Assembly (NCBI GenBank): GCA_964572225.1
Contig: CAZNFR010000030.1
Location: 1-38,592, forward strand
Direction: 5' to 3'
Origin: CAZNFR01 sp964572225
GTDB lineage: Bacteria; Bacteroidota; Bacteroidia; Bacteroidales; GCA-2748055
Length of the DNA stretch: 38,592 nucleotides
The notes under the pieces are model-generated. The model had not been told where the DNA came from and did no database searches. It worked only from the letters and a program-made list of their open reading frames with translations. This document shows positions 22,633 to 31,864 of the stretch, piece by piece. Position numbers and translations under genes: made by a program. Positions within the stretch are counted from its first letter, which is position 1, and the number at the start of each line of letters is the position of its first letter.

Positions 22633-24549
22633 ATGAAAAACCAACTTTATCCAGCCCTGAAGCTTCTGGCAGCAGGGACTCTGCTCACTTCCTGTACCCC
22701 ACAGCAAGGCGAACTTCCTCCTCCCAACATTCTATGGATCTCTGCCGAAGATATTAGTCCGGCCTTCGGTTGCTACGGCGACGACTATGCCAGCACTCCC
22801 AACATTGACCAGCTGGCCGAAAACGGGATCGTTTACACCCAGGCCTTCGCAACCGCACCCATTTGCGCTCCCGCCCGTTCGGCCCTGATAACCGGCCGGC
22901 ATGCAGCCACCCTGGGCACACAGCACCTCCGCTCCGACATCCCCGTGCCCGATTCCCTGATGATCCTTCCTGAATATCTCCGCAAAGCCGGGTATTTTAC
23001 CTCCAATAACTCCAAAACCGACTACAATTTCGACCCCTCAGACCGATGGGATGAACTGGGCAACCAGGCCCACTGGCAAAACCGCCCCGACGGCAGCCCC
23101 TTCTTCAGCGTGTTCAATTACGGAACCACCCACGAAGGAAATACCAATAAATTTACCGACCAGACGATCGAAGGCCTCACCGAAATGCACGATCCAACCC
23201 TCGCCAACCTGCCCCCCTATTTCCCCGACACCGGGGAGATGCGCACCATCTGGGCCCACGCCTACGACCTCATCACAAAATTCGACATGCAGGTGGGTCA
23301 GCATGTGAAAGAACTCGAAGAGGCCGGCGAACTGGAAAACACCCTCATCTTTGTGTTCTCCGACCACGGCTTCGGCCTGCCCCGCTACAAACGCTGGCTC
23401 TACAAAACCGGCATCCACGTGCCCCTGGTGGTCTACGTGCCCGATAAATACAAGGATTGGTTCGATGCCGAAAAAGGCTCCCGGGATGACCGCCTGATCA
23501 GCTTCGTCGATTTCGCTCCTACGGTGATGACTCTCGCCGGACTCGACCCCGATCCGCAAATGCACGGCTCCTCCTTTGCCGGCAAAAAAAACCCTCAAAG
23601 GGATTATATCTACGCCGCCCGCAGCCGTGCCGATGATGTGTACGACGTTTCCCGCCTGATTATGGACCAGCGCTACGTCTACATCCGCAATTTCATGCCC
23701 TACAAACCCTACATCCAGGATGCCCTGATCTTCGGGCCCTCAAAGCGCAGCTTCCGCGAGCTCAATCCCCTCGCCAAACAGGGCAAACTCAACGATACCG
23801 TCATGAGGATGTATACCCCAAAACCCACCGAAGAACTTTATGACCTGAAAAACGATCCCTTCGAACTTCAAAACCTCGCCAACGACCCCGCCCATGCCGA
23901 CAAGCTGAGCCATATGTCCCAACTACTCAAAAACCACCTCATCGATACGCGCGACGCCGGCTTCCTCCACGAATCCGAAATGATGATCCGCGCCTCCGGC
24001 AGCTCCATAGCCGAAATGGCCTCCGATCCCCTCCGGTACGATGTCGAAAATATCATAAATGCAGCCTGGTCCGCCTCAGTCAAAAATACCGATCCGGAAA
24101 AAATTACCCTCATGCTCACCGATCCCGACGCCGGAGTGCGCTTCTGGGGACTCAACGCCCTGGCAAACTCCGATTCAATCTCAGGTTTTATGCTGAAAGG
24201 TCTGCAGGAGCTAACCAACGATCCCTCTCCTGCCTGCGCCATCCTCGCTGCCGAATTATGTATCCTGAATGAGGTACATTCGGATCCCTCATACCGCACG
24301 CTCATGATGCACCTACAGGATCAAAGACCCTGGGTGGTGCTCAATGCCGCTATCTCCATCCGCCGCATCGGAGAGAAAGTCAAACCCATTCTTCCCTTTG
24401 TCAAAGAAGAGGTAGAGAAGTATTACGGAGATAAAGGTGCCGGGTATAGTTCATGGGTCTACCCCATGTTTACAGGGTTTGCACTCGATCAGGCCATCCT
24501 CAACGGAAACGGGGATTCGGATACGGGCATTTTGACAAAATCATTCTGA
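22633..24549 (+). CDS. Family S1 sulfatase lipoprotein with HEAT-like C-terminal tail
   Basis: A formylglycine-dependent sulfatase (638 aa), exported as a lipoprotein (lipobox L-L-T-S-C, Cys21). The modification site is C-A-P-A-R (78-82) inside P-I-C-A-P-A-R-S-A-L-I-T-G-R, so the Cys-type enzyme needs an anaerobic or aerobic formylglycine-forming partner that is not in the window. The N-terminal metal motif is W-I-S-A-E-D-I-S-P rather than the usual T-D-D, which I associate with heparan-N-sulfatase-like (SGSH-like) members. The second metal site is F-S-D-H-G-F-G. Residues about 490-610 are helical pairs of HEAT type (G-V-R-F-W-G-L-N-A-L-A, P-A-C-A-I-L-A-A-E-L, W-V-V-L-N-A-A-I-S-I). Codon usage is distinctly C-rich compared with its neighbours. 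It probably leads an operon with the esterase and glycosidase-like genes. Confidence 0.9.
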   Translation: MKNQLYPALKLLAAGTLLTSCTPQQGELPPPNILWISAEDISPAFGCYGDDYASTPNIDQLAENGIVYTQAFATAPICAPARSALITGRHAATLGTQHLRSDIPVPDSLMILPEYLRKAGYFTSNNSKTDYNFDPSDRWDELGNQAHWQNRPDGSPFFSVFNYGTTHEGNTNKFTDQTIEGLTEMHDPTLANLPPYFPDTGEMRTIWAHAYDLITKFDMQVGQHVKELEEAGELENTLIFVFSDHGFGLPRYKRWLYKTGIHVPLVVYVPDKYKDWFDAEKGSRDDRLISFVDFAPTVMTLAGLDPDPQMHGSSFAGKKNPQRDYIYAARSRADDVYDVSRLIMDQRYVYIRNFMPYKPYIQDALIFGPSKRSFRELNPLAKQGKLNDTVMRMYTPKPTEELYDLKNDPFELQNLANDPAHADKLSHMSQLLKNHLIDTRDAGFLHESEMMIRASGSSIAEMASDPLRYDVENIINAAWSASVKNTDPEKITLMLTDPDAGVRFWGLNALANSDSISGFMLKGLQELTNDPSPACAILAAELCILNEVHSDPSYRTLMMHLQDQRPWVVLNAAISIRRIGEKVKPILPFVKEEVEKYYGDKGAGYSSWVYPMFTGFALDQAILNGNGDSDTGILTKSF

Positions 24550-24656
24550 CTTTCCGGAAAATGAGTGAAAAAGAAAATACAATATAGAAAAACAAATATG
24601 ATGGATTTTGCTTATTATGCGGCTCCATCTGTTAATTGGAAATAAAATTTACAAAG

Positions 24657-25592
24657 ATGAACAACTCCAAATTTCTGTTAACTTTCCTAATCTTCCTTGG
24701 CATGATTACCTCAACCCTGGCCCAGCCCTTCAAATTGGAGCTGTACCCGAAAGGACAAATTCCCAATTACCGGGATGTCGGCGAAAAAGAAGAAATCGAT
24801 ACCGCCGATATTGTCCGCATCCGCAAGGTTCAAACTCCCGATATTACCGTCTACCTGCCCTCCAAAAAGAACGCTACCGGCGATGCCGTCATCATCTGTC
24901 CTGGCGGAGGATACTGGATTCTTGCCTACGACTGGGAAGGGTCGGATATCGCTAAGTTCTGGAATTCCAAAGGAGTGGCCGCCATCGTCCTGAAATACCG
25001 CCTTCCTACCTCCGAAAGTCAGATCGAACCCCATAAAAGTCCGCTCATGGACGCCCAACGGGCCATGAGAATGGTACGCTTTCATGCGGCCGACTGGAAT
25101 ATCAATCCGGAAAGAATCGGGATCATGGGTTTTTCGGCCGGCGGACACCTCGCTTCTACGCTCAGCACTCATTTCGACGCCGGCAACCCGAATTCAGAAG
25201 ATCTCATTGAGCAGATGAGCTGCCGTCCCGATTTCTCCCTCCTTATCTATCCCGTCATTTCCTTCACCGGTGAATACCAGCATTCGGGTTCAAGGAAGGC
25301 CCTGGTTGGGGAGGATATGGAACTGGCGGAATATTATTCCAATGAGTTGCAGGTAACGGAAGATACACCCCCCGCTATCCTTATTCATTCGGGCGACGAT
25401 AAAGGTGTAACGGTCAAAAACAGCATCCTGTATTACGAAGCCCTGATCCGGAACGGGATCCCTGCCGAGCTGCATGTTTATCCTTACGGCGGACACGGTT
25501 ATTCGCTTGCCGTGGGCAAAGGTTATCTCTCCACCTGGCCCGAAAGATGCAACGACTGGCTGAAATCGCTGAAGCTTTCAGAACAGGAATAA
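24657..25592 (+). CDS. Secreted alpha/beta hydrolase, acetyl-esterase-like
   Basis: A 311-residue exported hydrolase (signal peptide cut near T-L-A-Q, residue 23). The nucleophile is Ser160 in G-F-S-A-G-G-H. The oxyanion glycines are in C-P-G-G-G-Y (81-86), a variant of H-G-G-G. The acid is Asp247 or Asp248 in H-S-G-D-D-K and the base is His280 in Y-G-G-H-G-Y-S. This is the layout of the xylan/glycan acetyl esterases called BD-FAE or Axe in carbohydrate loci. In context it would remove acetyl groups from the glycan attacked by the neighbouring sulfatase and glycosidase. The start at 24657 follows an AAAGATG context and gives a normal signal peptide. The next gene begins 29 bases downstream. 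Confidence 0.87.
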   Translation: MNNSKFLLTFLIFLGMITSTLAQPFKLELYPKGQIPNYRDVGEKEEIDTADIVRIRKVQTPDITVYLPSKKNATGDAVIICPGGGYWILAYDWEGSDIAKFWNSKGVAAIVLKYRLPTSESQIEPHKSPLMDAQRAMRMVRFHAADWNINPERIGIMGFSAGGHLASTLSTHFDAGNPNSEDLIEQMSCRPDFSLLIYPVISFTGEYQHSGSRKALVGEDMELAEYYSNELQVTEDTPPAILIHSGDDKGVTVKNSILYYEALIRNGIPAELHVYPYGGHGYSLAVGKGYLSTWPERCNDWLKSLKLSEQE

Positions 25593-25621
25593 GTATTTTT
25601 TAACCATAACCACCCCAAGCC

Positions 25622-28071
25622 ATGAAACAAAAAACGTTTTTCAGGATATTTCCGGCCCTTACTTCCCTTTGCTTTATCCTGTTATTCAGCTCATGCACTA
25701 ACGATACGAAATCCGGGGAAGACGAAAAACTCCTGGTAGAATCGACCGAACTGAAAGACCGATCGAGCGAAGAACTCCTGGCCATCAATGCCTCCCAGTA
25801 CGGGGTGAAGTACCCGGAAACCTTTATTCTTATGCAGAACCGTCGCGGACTCCGCATCGAGTATAACCTCGATCGTTCCAACCTCCAGATCTGGATCAGT
25901 CCGCAGGCCGGGAAATCCTTCTCCTACGTGGACAAAAACTGGTCTAACCGCGACGACCATACCCGGGTTTTCGACCGCATTCTCATTCCCGGAGTCGAGC
26001 TGAGCACCTTCGACAGTTGCGACTGGGATCCCTTTCACAGTAAGATCTATTTCCAGGATCAGGTCCTGCATATCGCTCAGATCTATGAAGAACCGGCCGT
26101 GTTGGTGTGGTTTGAAAAAGAGGGTCTGGTGGATTTCAAGATCTACGGAGAAGAAGTGGAAAGAAGCGGGAGTACCTTTATTATTAATCATAGCGACCGG
26201 GGACGCGATTTTCAATCGGCCGCCATTCTGTCCCCGGGCGAAGGCTACTTTCAAAAGCAAATGGAACTGGATGAGGGCCGGAGCATCTACACCCGGGCCC
26301 ATATGAAACCCGGTCAGGTTCTGCTGATCGCCTCCGAACTGGAGAAAGAACAGATCGGTGAAAAAGCCAAAGAATGGATAGAAAAACCCGTGGAGGAGAT
26401 CCTTGCATCCAATGAGAAGCAGATCGCGGAAGACCTGAGCACCGGTCAGTTCACCCTGCGTAACCATCCCGAAATGCAGAAAGTACTGGATATCAGTCGA
26501 CGGGTAGCCCTTTCCATGCAGGATTTCGACGGATTTATGCGGTCGACCAATCAATATATCTATTACCTTCTATGGTACCGCGATGGAGGCATGAATACCG
26601 GACATATCACCTACACAGGGTGGACCGAGCCGGTAGCCGATCATGCAAAATTCGCCCTGCTCAATCCAAACGTGAGTAACGCCTGGCCCGAAGGCGAATT
26701 TTTTGGTCAGGTAATGGGCGGACCCATCACCAAATGGCAGGAAGACGGACTCTTTTACGTGGTTTGGCCGGCTTTTGCACACTGGACCCAGACCGGTGAT
26801 AAGTCGCTTTGCAGTGGGAAATACCTGGAAACCATGGAAAATGCCATGAGCTGGCTGGAAGAATATTGTTTCGATGAGAACGAAGGACTGTTTGGCCGGT
26901 ATTATGCCTGCGAAACACCCATGACCGGCAGCCGGGGTGACGGATGGGACCATGCTACGGGAGCTCCTACCTATAAATGGGGATCAGACTATGAAGGGCA
27001 GACCATTGTACGCACCTACGATATCTATGTCAATTACCTTCATTACAGCACCTATCTTATGCTTTCGGCCATGCAGGAAAATGAGGAAAAAGCGCAAATG
27101 TACTACGAAAAAGCCATGGATCTTGAAAAGAATATGGTGCGGTTTATGGAATACGACGATGTGCTTCCCTCTTATGGGGAGCTGCTTACCCAATCGGGAG
27201 AGATGATCACATCCAAACCCTATGGAATGGATATCTGGGATTATGTATGGGGAGTTTCCCTTCCTCCCTTCAGACCCGACATGCCGGCTAAATACCAGGA
27301 TCTGCGGGAGCAGTTGCGCAGAGATATGCTTGCCACGAAAGAAGGATATTTCCTATGTGTCTACTTTGCCCTGCTTACCTCCATGGATACTGAGATCCAC
27401 GATGAAGACAGCATCATGTCGGCCATGGAGAAAATGGTCCCCATTAGTGTAAGGCCCGGGAAATACCTGCCCATGCCCTATTCGGTTCCGGAAATGTACA
27501 ATATGCCCGACGGGGATCCCTTCCACGATGTAAGACCCCTGGTATATTCCATTGCCCCATGGCTTTCATCGGTAACCAATCTGGGTGTGAGAAGAATGCC
27601 TTTCGGGATAGCCCTGAGAGGAACAAAATACCTGGAAAATATTGAGGTCCGCATCCGCCAGGGCTCCGCCNNNNNNNNNNGGGAAGCCTGCTTAACATTG
27701 AATACCAGGGGGAAGGGAATATAAACAGCATACTTGTCAATGGAAAGAAACTATCCGGCAGCTATCAGCTACCCGAATCCATGCTCGATAAAGAAACCCG
27801 GATAAAGGTAGAGCTTGGTGAGGATGAACCGGGAAAAAACATTCTGGTATCTTCCACCCTTCAGCTTAAAACCCTTGAGGAAGAAGGAGACCTTAGAAGT
27901 TACGGGTTCAGGGCATACGGCAAAAACAGCCTGACCTTCCGGAACCTGGATGCTCAACCCAGGATACTGGATTCATCCGGGAATGAAGTTGAATACCGCA
28001 CACAGGAGTTTAACGGATTGACTCTGTTGAGTTTTGAAGGACGGGGAGAGATAGAGGTCGTGATAAAGTGA
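25622..28071 (+). CDS. Six-hairpin glycosidase-like lipoprotein, interrupted by the assembly gap
   Basis: A large secreted protein, about 815 aa when joined across the gap. The signal peptide ends at Cys25 (L-L-F-S-S-C-T). Residues about 60-260 are beta-rich. Residues about 290-690 are an alpha/alpha toroid of the six-hairpin type, with W-Y-R-D-G-G-M-N-T (compare the W-x-R-D of that superfamily) and repeated aromatic helices such as E-Y-C-F-D-E-N-E-G-L-F-G. The part after the gap (from 27682: G-S-L-L-N-I-E-Y-Q-G-E-G) is a beta-sandwich-like C-terminal domain ending at 28071. The 10 Ns start exactly at a codon boundary but break the frame (post-gap frame is shifted by 2), so the true gap length should be 2 modulo 3 (8, 11 and so on). 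I do not assign a GH family. It is in an operon with the esterase and sulfatase. Confidence 0.72.
27671..27680. other. Assembly gap of 10 N
   Basis: Ten unknown bases inside the glycosidase-like gene. The round number and the broken reading frame show it is a scaffolding placeholder and not a measured distance. Confidence 0.97.
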
Positions 28072-28215
28072 GTATAAACTTTGACAAACTTAAAAGCGAA
28101 TTCAAAATCTTAGGAATATTTGATCGGATCCAGGTTTGCTTTTAGATGTTTTGGTTTCTTTAAAGAAAACTAATACAATTATTAAATCTTGTAAATAAGC
28201 ATATTAGCAAATAAA

Positions 28216-28263
28216 AATAACGTTATTAATGCCGGCATTAATGCCGTTATTAATAACGTTATT
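28216..28263. repeat. 48-bp near-perfect palindrome made of three nested CG-centred palindromes
   Basis: It lies between two convergent genes (ending at 28071 and 28303). AATAACGTTATT occurs at 28216-28227 and again at 28252-28263, each a perfect palindrome. ATTAATGCCGGCATTAAT at 28225-28242 is a perfect 18-bp palindrome overlapping the first. The whole 48 bp is symmetric around 28239/28240 with two mismatched pairs per arm. It could fold as a long hairpin and stop both transcripts. Alternatively, since LacI-family operators centre on CG, it could be a cluster of operators for the LacI regulator encoded at 30020-31033. There is no T-run typical of a terminator. Confidence 0.75.
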
Positions 28264-28302
28264 ATATTATCTGTTGAGGCTTCTGAAATATATTCCGTCC
28301 TG

Positions 28303-29811
28303 CTATTCAGCCACCCCTAAAAACGTCGTTACACTTCCTGCCGGAGCTGTATATTCAATGACTCCGTTTTTGGCCTCCATCACGCCCAGATCCCGGAAAA
28401 AATCTGTCTCACCGTCGGTGCGGTAAACCCGGAAGCGGGAATAGGGGGATGCCTTCAGCTCAATTCGTATTTTTTTATCGTTCCGGACCGAGAAGCTTTC
28501 GGGTGACCAGTCATCCAGCTTGGCATTGGTGATCACAAAGGCATCCGGGTTATCCGTATCATCCGAACCAAAGGCCATGGCTGTGAGGTCAGTATCTCTG
28601 GTTATGGTTTTTACCACTTTCATTCCCGGCTGACCTGCAACCGTGGCCTGCTTGTAGAAATAGTAACCATTCCGCAGTTCATAACTGCCATCTTCGTGAA
28701 CCTGTATGGCATTACCCGGATTGGGATCACCTCCCACCCAGAGCGGGGGTCGCTGAATGCCTGCCCAGGGAATAAATCCGTTCACCCCGGCGGCATAAAT
28801 GCTTCCATAGATCTGCCTTACAAAATGTGCATCCATATTCGCCCAGCTCGAAGAGGTAACCCAGGCGTGCAGTTCGGGGCGCTTATTCCTGATCAGATTG
28901 ATGCCATAGGGATTGTGATCCCCATACCAGTACCAGTAGGTCCCGTTGTAAAATCCATGGGAAGTGATCAATCCCAGGTTTTGCAGAGCCTCCGGATCTT
29001 CCGATAAAGCCCAGGCTTCTCCCCAGTGACTGAAGCGGAACCAGTTGGACGACTCTCCGTTGGTTACCTTCACCCCTTCCACTCCGTGTTCCCTGAGAAC
29101 ACCGGGTAAAAATCCCACAAAATCCAACACCTGTTCCGGTGGCCACCAGAGATTGTAATCGTGTCCGTCGCCAATGTAAGGCTCCTTCCCGTCGCGAGGC
29201 CATCGCTGCCAGTCCTCTCCTTCGTTGTGAAGGGAAATGTATTTCAGGGGTAACTTCTCTTCCTGTGTCAGAAACCTTGCCCAATCGGCCAGGTATAGGG
29301 CCAGCTCCTCTCTCATCTCCGGATCGAGGTCCCTGCCCCGAAGAAATTTCTGCAGCGTTGCCCAGGCCGGCGGACCATAGAGTGTGGTAATAATCTGAAG
29401 ATCCCCTCCCCTCTCCAGGGTCTTTCGGTAACCTTCTCTTACAAATTCACGCATGTTGGAAGTGGTGGTTTCATGATCGAATACCCCCCCGGGCTCAGCC
29501 TGGTGCCAGGGATCCAGAAACATTTTTACCAGTCCGGGCTTTAAGCCGTCCTCCCCAAATACCAACTCAATGATCTCTTCCTTTTCTTCTTCCGAAAGAA
29601 GACTGAATCCCCCATAGTCCTGGGGAAATTCATTATAATCGGTAGTCTGAGCAGTTTCTACGTAATTAAAACCAAATCCATCCCATTCCTGAAGAGGATG
29701 ATCGAAATGGATAAATACAGGGACTGCATCCAGAACCGGAATCCTGGTTTCCTGTGAGGACAAACTTCCTGCAAACAGAATTAATAAAAGGAAAGAATAA
29801 ATTCGTTTCAT
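28303..29811 (-). CDS. GH30-like secreted glycoside hydrolase homologue, nucleophile position altered
   Basis: A 502-residue exported protein with a clan-A type barrel followed by a beta-sandwich (about 400-500), the usual GH30 build. Matches to the family are Q-E-W-D-G-F-G-F-N (41-49), T-T-L-Y-G-P-P-A-W-A (142-151; compare W-S-P-P-A-W) and I-S-L-H-N-E-G-E (192-199), in which Glu197 is the expected acid/base. At the expected nucleophile (compare W-x-T-E) it reads A-W-V-T-S-S-S-W (316-323), so the usual Glu is a Ser. Either my alignment is off, the nucleophile is elsewhere, or this is a binding protein or a distinct enzyme. The frame is open 53 codons upstream, but 29811 gives the signal peptide (F-L-L-L-I-L-F-A-G-S-L-S-S-Q). 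It is divergent from the LacI gene, 208 bases apart. Confidence 0.72.
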   Translation of the reverse strand: MKRIYSFLLLILFAGSLSSQETRIPVLDAVPVFIHFDHPLQEWDGFGFNYVETAQTTDYNEFPQDYGGFSLLSEEEKEEIIELVFGEDGLKPGLVKMFLDPWHQAEPGGVFDHETTTSNMREFVREGYRKTLERGGDLQIITTLYGPPAWATLQKFLRGRDLDPEMREELALYLADWARFLTQEEKLPLKYISLHNEGEDWQRWPRDGKEPYIGDGHDYNLWWPPEQVLDFVGFLPGVLREHGVEGVKVTNGESSNWFRFSHWGEAWALSEDPEALQNLGLITSHGFYNGTYWYWYGDHNPYGINLIRNKRPELHAWVTSSSWANMDAHFVRQIYGSIYAAGVNGFIPWAGIQRPPLWVGGDPNPGNAIQVHEDGSYELRNGYYFYKQATVAGQPGMKVVKTITRDTDLTAMAFGSDDTDNPDAFVITNAKLDDWSPESFSVRNDKKIRIELKASPYSRFRVYRTDGETDFFRDLGVMEAKNGVIEYTAPAGSVTTFLGVAE

Positions 29812-30019
29812 GGTGGTTGGGTTTAGTGGGTTAATTTTAGTTGAATCCTGCCTGGTTCTATTCCTCTCCATACAATAATAAGAGAATTTCCGGTGATGGC
29901 AATTTCCCGGCTGTAAATCATTCCGGGAACGGTTTCGGCAATCCTTCTTTTCGGGTGATTTGAGGTTCATCTCACGTTTTCTCCGGCATTTTAGTATCTT
30001 TCCCCTTCATTCGTCTCAA

Positions 30020-31033
30020 ATGAAGCGCAGACAGGTAACCATCAAGGATATTGCAAAAATGCTTAATCTGTCGAAGTCCACCGTCTCACGGGCTTTGAGC
30101 AATGCTGAGGATATAAGCAAAAAAACCAGGGAAAAGGTGATTCGCAAGGCCAGGGAGCTTGATTATCAGCCTAACCGTTCAGCCATCAGTCTCTTGAAAG
30201 GGAAAACCAATACCCTGGGGGTAATTATTCCTTCTTTTACCATACATTTTTATGCCAGGGTAGTCAGTTCCATTCAAAATGAGGCATTGAAATACGGGTA
30301 TAACATTATGGTTTGCCAGACCAACGAGGATTATCTGCAGGAAAAAGACAACGTGGATATCCTGCTGCGAAGCGGGGTAGACGGGATTGCCCTTTCCCTC
30401 TCAAGAAATACGCAGAATGTAGATCATATCCTTCGGCTCAGGAAAAAGGGGATCCCGGTGGTCCTGTTCAACCGGATCATTCCCGGCAGGGGTTTTTCTA
30501 CGGTTTCTCTCGACGATTTCAATGGGGCCCGAAAGGCTACCGGGTATCTGATTCAGAGCGGGCGAAGGAAGATTGCATACATCGGCGGGCCGGAAGTCAT
30601 TTTGCTGGCAAAAATGCGCAGGGAAGGATTTGAGGATGCCATGCGGGAAAGTTCACTCGATATTAAGTCTGAATGGATTTTCGAAAGCAATTTTAGTTTT
30701 GAGGATGGGTTCAGCTTTGCTGAGGAGATGTTGGGCAGGAAGGAGCATCCGGATGCCATTTTCTGTGTTTGCGATCAGGTGGCTTTCGGGGTAATGGATT
30801 GTCTGAAACGAAACGGGATCCGGATTCCGGACGATATTGCGGTTGCCGGTTTTACGAACGAGACTGTATCATCCCTTACTGAACCGCCCCTGACCACCGT
30901 ATCTCAACCCATGGATGAAATGGGCAAAAAAATTGCCGGTCTGCTTATCGGGCATATCCGCCACTTCAGCATACACCACCCACCGGTTGAGCATGTATTC
31001 AGTCCGGAGCTGGTAATCCGCAGCAGTACATAA
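30020..31033 (+). CDS. LacI family transcriptional regulator
   Basis: A 337-residue DNA-binding regulator. The N-terminal helix-turn-helix (V-T-I-K-D-I-A-K-M-L-N-L-S-K-S-T-V-S-R-A-L) is textbook LacI/GalR, with the hinge after D-Y-Q-P-N-R-S-A. The remainder is a periplasmic-binding-protein-like effector domain (T-L-G-V-I-I-P-S, then G-V-D-G-I-A-L-S-L, P-V-V-L-F-N-R, I-A-Y-I-G-G-P, D-A-I-F-C-V-C-D, T-T-V-S-Q-P). It should respond to a sugar or sugar derivative and control the surrounding glycan genes. The frame opens at 29960, but M-K-R-R-Q-V-T-I-K at 30020 is the family start. It ends 18 bases before the convergent small-protein gene. Confidence 0.94.
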   Translation: MKRRQVTIKDIAKMLNLSKSTVSRALSNAEDISKKTREKVIRKARELDYQPNRSAISLLKGKTNTLGVIIPSFTIHFYARVVSSIQNEALKYGYNIMVCQTNEDYLQEKDNVDILLRSGVDGIALSLSRNTQNVDHILRLRKKGIPVVLFNRIIPGRGFSTVSLDDFNGARKATGYLIQSGRRKIAYIGGPEVILLAKMRREGFEDAMRESSLDIKSEWIFESNFSFEDGFSFAEEMLGRKEHPDAIFCVCDQVAFGVMDCLKRNGIRIPDDIAVAGFTNETVSSLTEPPLTTVSQPMDEMGKKIAGLLIGHIRHFSIHHPPVEHVFSPELVIRSST

Positions 31034-31051
31034 CATAAAAAGTCCTTTTCC

Positions 31052-31750
31052 CTATTCAGGAAATTCATGAATTCTATGGAAAACCCTGGTAACCGGATCT
31101 TCGGTTCCACTTGTAAGAATCAGCGATTCGCCCTGAAATCTGACTTTCCAGGTATTCCTTTTCAGGTTTTCATCCTCCGGGATCAGGATTAATTCGGGAC
31201 GGTGACTGTTCATTTGCCAGTACCCGCCGATAAGGGTACCCGACGGGGTTCTTTCCCGGTAGATTTTGTCCCATCGAAAATGGAAATAAACCTGATTTTC
31301 CGGATCGTACTTTTCCAGTTGGTCCTTTCCTGCAATCCTGTATTCCCTGAGTTCCCATAATCCCGTCAGGAGGTCCTGGGGTGCCATAGGCAATTCCCCT
31401 GTCCTCTGAAGGTAGATACTCACCTCATCCCCGTTTTCCATCCTCTCCCATACCATCTTATCGTCTTCGAGGATGAGTGTGAAAGCACCGTAAGGATCCC
31501 TGATCCCGTTTTCCTCTCTGGTCAGGAAACTGCTCTCCTCCCTGTTGTATGCCCATGTGCCCCGGGCGTTCTGCATCCAGCCGTTTCCCGAGGTGTAGGT
31601 GCTGTCGGGAAAGATCTTAATCCATTTGGCCACAGGAGTCATTTCTTCCTCCCCTGCAAAAACTCTTCTCACTTCCCAGATGCCGGTCAGATCCTGACCG
31701 TACATCCATGCGGAGCTCAATAGGCAAATTACTAATACTCTGATTTTCAT
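31052..31750 (-). CDS. Secreted two-repeat lipocalin-like protein
   Basis: A 232-residue protein with a signal peptide (cut near M-Y-G-Q, residue 19). It is built of two similar halves, each starting with a G-[IL]-W-E motif: D-L-T-G-I-W-E-V-R-R (about 20-29) and L-L-T-G-L-W-E-L-R-E (about 127-136). Each half then continues through a G-T-W/G-Y-W strand (G-T-W-A-Y-N and G-G-Y-W-Q-M) to a W-x-R/W-K-V edge strand. This matches the lipocalin-like small beta-barrel domains frequent in Bacteroidota secretomes. No catalytic residues are evident; ligand binding is the likeliest role. It is downstream of the sulfatase on the same strand (114-base gap) and may share its transcript. Confidence 0.65.
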   Translation of the reverse strand: MKIRVLVICLLSSAWMYGQDLTGIWEVRRVFAGEEEMTPVAKWIKIFPDSTYTSGNGWMQNARGTWAYNREESSFLTREENGIRDPYGAFTLILEDDKMVWERMENGDEVSIYLQRTGELPMAPQDLLTGLWELREYRIAGKDQLEKYDPENQVYFHFRWDKIYRERTPSGTLIGGYWQMNSHRPELILIPEDENLKRNTWKVRFQGESLILTSGTEDPVTRVFHRIHEFPE

Positions 31751-31864
31751 ACAATTGTAAATATATTCCGGGCAAACCGAATTAAGAATAACCCGGGATC
31801 AAAGATACACATCCGAATGAATTTTCAAGGGAAAAGAGGGATGGGTCGGGGGACCCTTCAGCCA

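Noticed and set aside
23038..23598. Reverse 186-codon open frame inside the first sulfatase
   Set aside because: Antisense shadow created by the C-rich codon use of the sulfatase gene; the composition (V/E/G/H-rich) is that of a mirrored frame.
25691..26554. Reverse 287-codon open frame inside the glycosidase-like gene
   Set aside because: Long but antisense to a coherent secreted protein. No signal peptide, domain or ribosome-binding context supports it.
27681..27724. Continuation of the glycosidase-like frame through the Ns to a stop at 27724
   Set aside because: This is an artefact of the arbitrary 10-N length. The coherent downstream frame begins at 27682 and runs to 28071.
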